From: Setoptus koraiensis
Taxonomy: Eukaryota; Arthropoda
Assembly: GCA_048013815.1 (NCBI GenBank)
Contig: CM106585.1
Span: 2,356,001 to 2,420,000, forward strand
Direction of reading: 5' to 3'
Length of the DNA stretch: 64,000 nt
The position numbers and the translations under genes are program-made. Positions 57,901 to 64,000 of this stretch are shown here, piece by piece (within the stretch, counting starts at the first letter, position 1; each line of letters begins with the position of its first letter). The notes below the pieces were generated by a model. The model worked only from the letters and a program-made list of their open reading frames with translations, was not told the DNA's origin and ran no database searches.

Positions 57901-60900
57901 TTGTCCCTCAATGGAGGTGATTGATTTTGAGTTGATTGATGGTGAGAAGCGGGAAAAAAAGTTTGCGGCGAATAAGCTTGTAAAATCTTTTGTATTTGTT
58001 CAATGTGATTCGCTCTACCACTTCCGTTTTCGTTCACATGTGACATATCCTCGTTCATATTGTTGCTGCTAAATCTGTCTCCATTGTGCTCCACTAAGTC
58101 ACCATAATCAATATGCTGACCATGCTCCATTACAGGTATAGTGGCCTGCACCGGCATGCCAAACGGTATCTTACTTCCGGCGGCCCCCTTCGTCGCTTGT
58201 TCGCCGCTTGTGGCCGTTGTTGACTCGAGTTGGTGTTGGTGCTTGTGTTGTTGCCCACCTGTTGTAAACATGAGCGCCAGTTGTTTGAGATGCTGCTCAT
58301 CGTGCGTGAAATCTTTGCCCGTTCCGTAGTTGTGGTTGCTTGTTTGTTTTTTGCTAGCAATATTTGGTGGCGATTTTTGCGAAATTGTTGCTTGCGCCAA
58401 GCGATTGGGGCCCACAGGCGTCCAGCCTGTATTCGACACGTCAGGTTGGCCGGGTGTTGTTGTTGTCGATGATGTCGAGTTATTCAGCTTATTCAATTGC
58501 TCCAAAAGTTTATTAAAGGCATCGTTATCGTTCTTGGCGCTGTTGTTGACGGCCATACTGAGCTGTTGATAGCGTCCAATTAATTCGTTCAAATGGCCCT
58601 CATCTGTCTGCTGGCCAACAATAGATGATGGATGAGTGGGCGATACACTAGGATGAATTTGGCCACTATTGTGATATTTGTTCAATGGTGAACGGTCGTT
58701 TGAGTCGGTGGAAACTGCTGTTGGCAGCATATGAGTGTCGTCGCTATTATTCAATGACATAATATCCTTTGGTCGCCCATTGTCCATTATCATCGACGAT
58801 GTTTGCTGATTGCGTATGGCCGACTGCAGTTGACTGTTTATAAAACTGGTTTCATCCTCAGTGGGCTTCAACATGAGCAGTCTGTTCAATGCATCCAATT
58901 GTTGTTTTCCAAGTCCTGCGAGTTTGTTATTTTGGCTGTTGTGAGCGGATAATATTTGTTGTGGCGACATTTCATTTTTAAATTTGTTGTTGTTACCGTT
59001 TCGTTGCTGTTCCACTGCCAATAATTCTTTGAGAAGCTGCACAGTTTTCAGTTTCGACTGGTCATTCTGTTGTTGTTTAGATTCATTCAGCACAGACTGA
59101 CCATTGAAATTTGGCCTGTACACGCCGGATGGATGATTTGAGGCGCTCACTTGGGCCAGCGAGGCCAAAGTCAGTTGGTTAGCTAGTAGCTCGAAGCTTT
59201 TGTCGATATCATCAGACAACGACAGATGCTTTTGCGGTTGCTGACTACTTGTGTCGTTCGCCATCGCACTGGTGCTACCATTGGTGTTTGCTGTTGTCAT
59301 CACAATATCTCTTGTTTTATCCTCTTGCTGTTGTTGAATAGTTGCATAATTATGATTTTGGCGATCCTTTTGTTTTTGTTGCTGTTGCTGTTGTTGCTCA
59401 ATGCGATCGAAAGACTTTGCAATATCTATTGCACTTGTCACCTGTCTCAGTATCTCCTCCTGACTGCTTTGGACAGAGGGCTCCGATTGTTGGCCCAACA
59501 TCGTCCCATTTGAGCCACCAGTTGAGCCATTCGTTTTACTGTTTATGCTCAACGCCGAACTAGGCTCTCCACCGGAAATGGCCTGCAAACTGAGGCCCAT
59601 GCTCGAGGTGAGCGCCTGTAGGAAATTGCTATTGTTGAAATTGCCCATCACTGCATCAGATCCATATGAATCATTGTTCATAGCTGATTGCGATACCGAC
59701 ATTGTTGAAGCCATTGCGCTTGAGCCCTTGTTTCCGGTGCTGTGTTGTTTTGTCGACTGTTGTTGCGACGACAATGCATTGGCAGCTGTAGCAGCACTGT
59801 TCTTTGTGCCCCATATATTTGTTTGTTGATGCTTGTGCTGTTTCTTTTGTTGCTGTTGATGGTGTCGATAGGGAAGTTGCTGTTGGATAAGTTGCCAGTG
59901 TCTGATATCTTGCAATTGCTGGCTTGGCGACAGTCTATGCTGCTGCTGTGACATCATTTGATTGTTATCAGCAGTGCTATTGGGTTCGCCATTGCTGTTA
60001 GAAGCAATCGCAATTGAAGCAGTTGTAATGGGTGCTGGTGTGGTTATTGTTGTTGCTGCCGTTGTTGATGTAATCGGTGATGGTGTTGACGAAGTAACCG
60101 GCGCACTATCTGAGGTGACACGCGACGAATTGATTGCAAGCCTAGAGAACATTTGGGGCCAATTGTAAGCGGTAAAAGAAGAAGATTTGATGGTGGGCTT
60201 GCTGATTGTCGCCAGCTCCATGGTCGTGTTGCGACCGCTAGAGCTGTTGTTTGTGTTGCTGTCGGGAATAGAATGGGGCAATCGCATCGATTTGCCCATT
60301 ATCTTTGAGCCACTACTGGACGCTAACATCGACTGCGGCTGTTGTTGCATGCTAGATGCTGCTGCTGCTGCTGATTGAGGCGACTCGTGGACAATATCCA
60401 TTAGCGACGGTGACAACATCATCATGTTACCACTTCCTGTTGTTGTATCATTCGCAATAGCTGGTACTGTTGTAATGGCCATCATGGTCGCTGGCAAGGG
60501 TGTGCTCGTTGGTGATGGTGTGTCTATGATGCTCAATGGAGTTGTTGTGCCCATTGGGGTCAATAGTAACGTCTTACTTGTGGTGATAAATTCGTCCACT
60601 TCCAAGTTTGTGGGGCCCTCTTGAGGAGATGCCTGCTGACTTCCGAATTGAATTCTGTTGAGCCAACGCTCAAAGCTGCTGGTATCTCCAACAGCACTAG
60701 GCATCAATTTATTCATTGATGAGCCTTGTTGTTTGCCATTCATCATCATATCAGAATTGTGATTACGTGATGCACTACTGTTGTTGTTGCTGCCAACAAT
60801 ATCATCATCGTCATCACCATTGTCACTGTCTGTATCGCTGTCTTCGTCCGAATCTATTTTGTCTACTGTGTTTCCGTTTGTCATACCTTTGCCATTTGCA

Positions 60901-62168
60901 CCTGTTTGTTGTCTTTCATTGTCCATATTAAATGTTTGCGATCTATTAGGCTGGTTTTGGACAATTGTCGCCCCTGAATTCATGTGATTCACAAACATTT
61001 GTGCCATTTGATTATGTCCGTTTATTGCGTCCTTACTCAAAAGTCCGCTCATCAACTGAACAGGACTGTTGTCGCTATTCATTGCTGTAACAGAATTATT
61101 ATTGCTTGTTGTTGTCGTCGTTGCTGTTGATGCGATTGAATCTAAAAAGTTGCTGTTGTTCATTTGATTTGTCTCTATCATTGCCACGCTAACCGAGGGC
61201 GCTGTCCCATTGGCTGTTGCTACTTGATTGGTCATATTGCTAGTTGATCTTACTCTCAACATTGACAATCTAGCTGGCACCGGGGAAGCTGAAGAACTCA
61301 TCTTGCCATCGTTCACATCGTCTTCATCCGCATCACTTGTTGTTGAAGTTGTTATAACGGGCCTCTTAGGAATATTGCTGTTCTGTGAATATTCCAAACC
61401 TAATCGTTGTTGCAACCATACATTTTGGTTCATATCGTAGTGATTGTTTAATACGCCATTTTGATTGCTGGTAGTAGGTCGATGGTGATTAACATTATCG
61501 CCATTTCTATTACTGTACATATACGACTGATGAATGCTAGTAGCTTGTGTTATTGGTGGCATCATACTGTTTTTATCTACATTGGATAGTTGCTGTTTTT
61601 GGTTATTGTTTTGATTTAATTGTAAATAGTCTCCATTATTGTTATTGCTAGGATGCTTATGAGTTGTTTGGTGATCTACTTTCGTTCGTGTTAACGCCTT
61701 GACGTGATCGCTCGCATTGTCTTGCACGTCGTCGTTGCTTGTGTCGTTTTGGTTGTCAGTCTCTTCGTTTATCATAGCAGCCTCATCTTCCTCGGCCTCT
61801 TCTTCTGATGGTAAAAAAGCCGCCAATAGATCGGATAATTTTCTCTCAGTTCTCGGCACTGAACTCCATCGGGAGCCACTATTGTGTGTTTGCTTCAGCG
61901 CTGGACTGACACTACTTCTAGTAACTGTCGATTGTTGGCCATTATTTATTTGTTGGTTTACGCATTCAACTAGACATTTGGATGTTATCATGAGCAACAA
62001 ACTTACAATCAAGGCCTTGTTAATGAAATCCACTGAAATGATCAAGTTTCTTCTTTTTTTTCTTTGTTTGCTTATTATACTATTATTGTTGTTGCCAACA
62101 TTATCATGCTGGTGATTATAATGGTGATAGACAACGAAGTCGACTTGATAAGTGATTGGTTTCTTCAT
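54927..62168 (-). CDS. Very large Q/N/H/S-rich secreted or signal-anchored protein, 2413 aa, single exon
   Basis: ATG at 62168 opens an uninterrupted 7.2-kb frame. After about 40 residues, a basic KQRKKRRNL is followed by a hydrophobic segment (IISVDFINKALIVSLLLMIT, about 42-66), a signal peptide or type II anchor with a long N-region. The remainder is almost entirely low complexity: runs of Q, N, S, T and H, with His-rich blocks (HPHHPLNNHRLHQHHNNHLL) and acidic patches (DEDSDTDSDNGDDDDDI). The last 250 residues are less biased and may be the conserved part (GKNCCKIVAKIIKSSPQLLM, then SGFNRKKRPFHISKIQLPFE), with cysteines and several dibasic sites. I recognise no domain. Long coding frames with this bias can be accidental, but length, start context and the signal-like helix argue that it is real. 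It may have further introns or a different C-terminus. Confidence 0.7.
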   Translation of the reverse strand: MKKPITYQVDFVVYHHYNHQHDNVGNNNNSIISKQRKKRRNLIISVDFINKALIVSLLLMITSKCLVECVNQQINNGQQSTVTRSSVSPALKQTHNSGSRWSSVPRTERKLSDLLAAFLPSEEEAEEDEAAMINEETDNQNDTSNDDVQDNASDHVKALTRTKVDHQTTHKHPSNNNNGDYLQLNQNNNQKQQLSNVDKNSMMPPITQATSIHQSYMYSNRNGDNVNHHRPTTSNQNGVLNNHYDMNQNVWLQQRLGLEYSQNSNIPKRPVITTSTTSDADEDDVNDGKMSSSASPVPARLSMLRVRSTSNMTNQVATANGTAPSVSVAMIETNQMNNSNFLDSIASTATTTTTSNNNSVTAMNSDNSPVQLMSGLLSKDAINGHNQMAQMFVNHMNSGATIVQNQPNRSQTFNMDNERQQTGANGKGMTNGNTVDKIDSDEDSDTDSDNGDDDDDIVGSNNNSSASRNHNSDMMMNGKQQGSSMNKLMPSAVGDTSSFERWLNRIQFGSQQASPQEGPTNLEVDEFITTSKTLLLTPMGTTTPLSIIDTPSPTSTPLPATMMAITTVPAIANDTTTGSGNMMMLSPSLMDIVHESPQSAAAAASSMQQQPQSMLASSSGSKIMGKSMRLPHSIPDSNTNNSSSGRNTTMELATISKPTIKSSSFTAYNWPQMFSRLAINSSRVTSDSAPVTSSTPSPITSTTAATTITTPAPITTASIAIASNSNGEPNSTADNNQMMSQQQHRLSPSQQLQDIRHWQLIQQQLPYRHHQQQQKKQHKHQQTNIWGTKNSAATAANALSSQQQSTKQHSTGNKGSSAMASTMSVSQSAMNNDSYGSDAVMGNFNNSNFLQALTSSMGLSLQAISGGEPSSALSINSKTNGSTGGSNGTMLGQQSEPSVQSSQEEILRQVTSAIDIAKSFDRIEQQQQQQQKQKDRQNHNYATIQQQQEDKTRDIVMTTANTNGSTSAMANDTSSQQPQKHLSLSDDIDKSFELLANQLTLASLAQVSASNHPSGVYRPNFNGQSVLNESKQQQNDQSKLKTVQLLKELLAVEQQRNGNNNKFKNEMSPQQILSAHNSQNNKLAGLGKQQLDALNRLLMLKPTEDETSFINSQLQSAIRNQQTSSMIMDNGRPKDIMSLNNSDDTHMLPTAVSTDSNDRSPLNKYHNSGQIHPSVSPTHPSSIVGQQTDEGHLNELIGRYQQLSMAVNNSAKNDNDAFNKLLEQLNKLNNSTSSTTTTPGQPDVSNTGWTPVGPNRLAQATISQKSPPNIASKKQTSNHNYGTGKDFTHDEQHLKQLALMFTTGGQQHKHQHQLESTTATSGEQATKGAAGSKIPFGMPVQATIPVMEHGQHIDYGDLVEHNGDRFSSNNMNEDMSHVNENGSGRANHIEQIQKILQAYSPQTFFPASHHQSTQNQSPPLRDNQRDNMHPVKDNQHQPFEQHPTSIVTDQQVALLPVLTEHPYKHHHHRSHPHHPLNNHRLHQHHNNHLLQHHNNNHLFEHSPAPLLASVNDNTRQQMAFYEWSQTDGNHSPGDFIRGVSPSPDHLYPHHRHPSRLKQATSAQVNNLPGVHFLSQPTTSVVPHHHYETSHIMTDDHHPHHFADNYHHVNRIIEQHLDQAPRQQHKIKTTEMSATSADNSDKIQLDSPSKTSKLTPSINAESQSSPENNAIHDSNNEDDNNDTQAAVNLDKSPAAHQQQQAAQAEQQQQQQVNAAKAGTWNYFVNPDHNQHQPPLVHLPAADISAILMARPDLVANMRLPTETKQQQLNTNVNEFDDHHFRPHFLNRDRVITATSIEYRPPFNGLRNIVAKTLLPQVQQSPLRPPFLQQQQLPAHIAPPAASRPSDHARYHAHAILTTLPLPRIHHHYYHTRQQQSLMQPSMLHAQQSLHNQHQLQQLQSPASRLRHHHHQQPHLINGNTGNNNNNMGGAYSSTQMKVHHMAPLLEDEENPNVLGVKGDDLLTVDGQRHLEQQQLEQMEHEQQHQKQQPNNEQQFDNNSDQQADQQSTPFHPARGQQMWKKPTYYQYNRHHPLDHHRNEQYHGGRQQRQRHFKDEDEHDNHWSMIAGPVANDLNEAQLNQSVENPFSNVQQQQQTSIDDDDSFAHLQQAPVNKSQQLDFKEQQAIINSTDTNSTQMNVSNGTNTDTNVKHQLDTKNWANVMSSTNLIAQTNTSMSDVDLTNDTKRQQQALAMNISTENGKNCCKIVAKIIKSSPQLLMDKLYEKQLREKQASGFNRKKRPFHISKIQLPFETNTADKLFSSYASLSHANNNQQRSIRPKFFYLDKHNQYRVGAESIRDRANAMGEPHQFNHAVDSANSCIHIDHHHMRQPLTNSGHHIDHPLIKQYDMMNSKNTRLDKYAYLHPLQSIAANRSPFQPATAIPATTIPAATIPSDQIKETSMPEIMTIDTIVTDF

Positions 62169-63513
62169 GATTATTATCTTGAGATCTTTTTTTTATTGAC
62201 CCATGTGTCTACTGGCTCGCTGGCTTGCTCTGGCACCAGTGATTATATTTGTCTTTTATTGTGGTCGCATTATTTTTTGCATTAGTTATGCAAATTGGAT
62301 AGTACAGGATTGTACATAGCAAATAATTGTAGCTAATTAGTCGGTGAGAAATCGTTTTTTCTCAATGATTTCAACGAAAATAGATTTCTAAGGTTGTTAT
62401 CACCACACATGATAATCAAGAGTAAAACGAATTGCAATTGGCTCAATCCTTTCGCCAACTCATCTTTGTTAAAATGCGCGACAATCATTTTTGGCCACTC
62501 TAAAACCACAAAATCTATCCAGATACAGTTGGTTAGTTTTTTAGGTTAGAGGCATATGCATTGATAGTAGAGTTTTCATGATGTAAATACCGTCTCTACC
62601 GTCTCTTTCTATTTTCCATCCCCATTTGATGTGGTGTCATCATGTTAACTTGTCATCATGCTATATAAATGCAATGTGATGATGCAACAATGATCTCACA
62701 AGCTCAGTCAACAATGATAGGTCTGCTAGTGGTGCGAGTGTCAAGAAATTTGGTCGCTGACCGCCGCATATTGTAACATACATCACAATTGGTTACATTC
62801 AATTGTCTGTTGCATATCTAATATCTCACACGGTACACCTATCTCTATCTATCACTATGTATGTATGTGATATGTAATGCATTGTACACTTAATGTTAGA
62901 ATGATTTTGTGGGTGCTAGACTGGACGAGACTGGACACAACAGGTTGCCTTAGCTCGGCAACTTTATTGTTGCAGCATCCAACAATAAGTTTATGCAGAT
63001 TGCACCATGTATCTAAGATGACACATAGAGGGAGAGAGAAAGACCAGCCAGCAGCAAACAGCGACAACAACAGGACCATCCAATGATAACAACAACAGCA
63101 AGTCAACAACCCAGTGTGGTCTTCGCAAACTTATTTGCAACAACACAACACATGACGATGAGATCACTAAGAGACAAACAAACAAATGCTGAAAATGAAT
63201 TAACAACAAGTGAGAGTGATATATTTCGCGATATTATTCTTTTCGCATTCTTTTTATTAGGGCGACAACTATCTCGTCGTCACACTATCACAATTTGAGC
63301 CAATTGTCCAAATTAACAAACTCCAAGAAATCGAGTATAGTGTTGTCATAGGCACCGACGTATCACGATAAACGAAATTATCTGGCGTTTGTTTGCAAAC
63401 AAGCGAACAATGGTCTGGCTAATGTCAGTATGTTTCTTCTTCACTCATTATCACACACGATACCCAGGCGATCATCTTCATCACGTTGCACTCCTTTCCA
63501 TTTGTTCTGTCTA

Positions 63514-63546
<33 letters not shown>

Positions 63547-64000
63547 AACAACATGATATGACGTCGCTTGACACTTTATCATTAGTAGCTGTAGGAGCTT
63601 TTGAGCTGAGTAAAACATCAATGAAACAGTAGTAGAAAAATATTATTCTAACGAATTTGATTGTATCCTCTCATATGAATCAATAATCGACTACGACGGA
63701 CAAAGAATATCCTGCACTGGCGACTGTCTACTCGCGTGCGATAGAAATACATGAGGTCTTCTCAAACAGAATCATGACAACGAGGAGTTGAGGTCTGAGG
63801 TTTATAAGAGTGTTGATATGAACATTTGACCATTGTAATCAACAAGTGTCATTATTCCTATCTCAGTAATCCAGAATCACTATACACCTCTAGACTAGAT
63901 CGAAGTAGATTTCAGCAGTCCACATCGTTATTGAACGATCCAGTTCGAACATTCGAAGTTGTAAGACCTTTTCACATGCCCATTGTGAGAAAAAAAGGAC
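62169..64000. other. 5' flank of the large gene and intergenic DNA, no gene seen
   Basis: Short open frames only; those near 62877-63298 overlap on both strands and show no domain. A (CT)n run lies at 63514-63546. Confidence 0.5.
63514..63546. repeat. (CT)n microsatellite
   Basis: About 16 CT units with one TTT interruption near the end. Confidence 0.9.

Noticed and set aside
55979..61440. Many Leu/Val/Met-rich + strand frames opposite the giant gene
   Set aside because: Reverse readings of Q/N/H codons (TTG, GTT, ATG), not membrane proteins.

Overview
This is a nuclear genomic window from an animal, most likely an arthropod. The evidence is GT-AG spliceosomal introns, very gene-sparse flanks full of microsatellites, and clear metazoan genes: nuclear factor I, Wntless, a DB-module/Ig/FN3 receptor-like protein, a ubiquitin-specific protease and a TMEM256 homologue. 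Proteins are swollen by Gln/Asn/His/Ser tracts and most genes have few or no introns (Wntless and a 2413-residue protein each lie in one exon). A mite-like compact arthropod would fit, but that is a guess. A 500-base N gap (27243-27742) beside a 528-base impure T run shows this is a scaffold with an assembly weak point.

Layout. 1-8.4 kb: no convincing gene; microsatellites and low-complexity DNA. 8.8-9.6 kb (+): TMEM256 homologue, two exons. 10.8 kb: long CT/ATCT repeat. 11-12.05 kb (-): spliced gene of unknown function, ends incomplete. 13.65-14.75 kb (-): unknown secreted protein. 15.4-23.0 kb (-): NFI transcription factor in three exons with phase-consistent junctions, including a 541-residue low-complexity N-terminal exon. 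23-36.5 kb: intergenic, interrupted by the T run and the gap. 36.6-42.9 kb (+): four-exon Ig/FN3/DB membrane protein, 1831 aa. 43.6-45.2 kb (+): Wntless. 45.4-46.0 kb (-): small secreted precursor with an acidic middle and a very basic C-terminal part after an RKR site. 46.5-49.3 kb (-): USP37-like deubiquitinase with a C-terminal A20-like zinc finger. 51.5-53.6 kb (-): unknown protein with one coiled coil. 54.0-54.5 kb: uncertain ORF(s), open on both strands. 54.9-62.2 kb (-): 2413-residue secreted or signal-anchored Q/N/H-rich protein. 62.2-64 kb: no gene seen.

Functional links are limited. Wntless (Wnt secretion) and the DB/Ig/FN3 protein (cell-surface recognition) are adjacent on the + strand, and Wntless is tail-to-tail with the small secreted precursor, so their 3' ends probably overlap. 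There is no operon-like logic and no mobile element, CRISPR or recognisable RNA gene. I found no complete new multi-gene system. The most promising novelties are the USP-A20 zinc finger fusion, the NFI N-terminal extension and the cationic peptide precursor.
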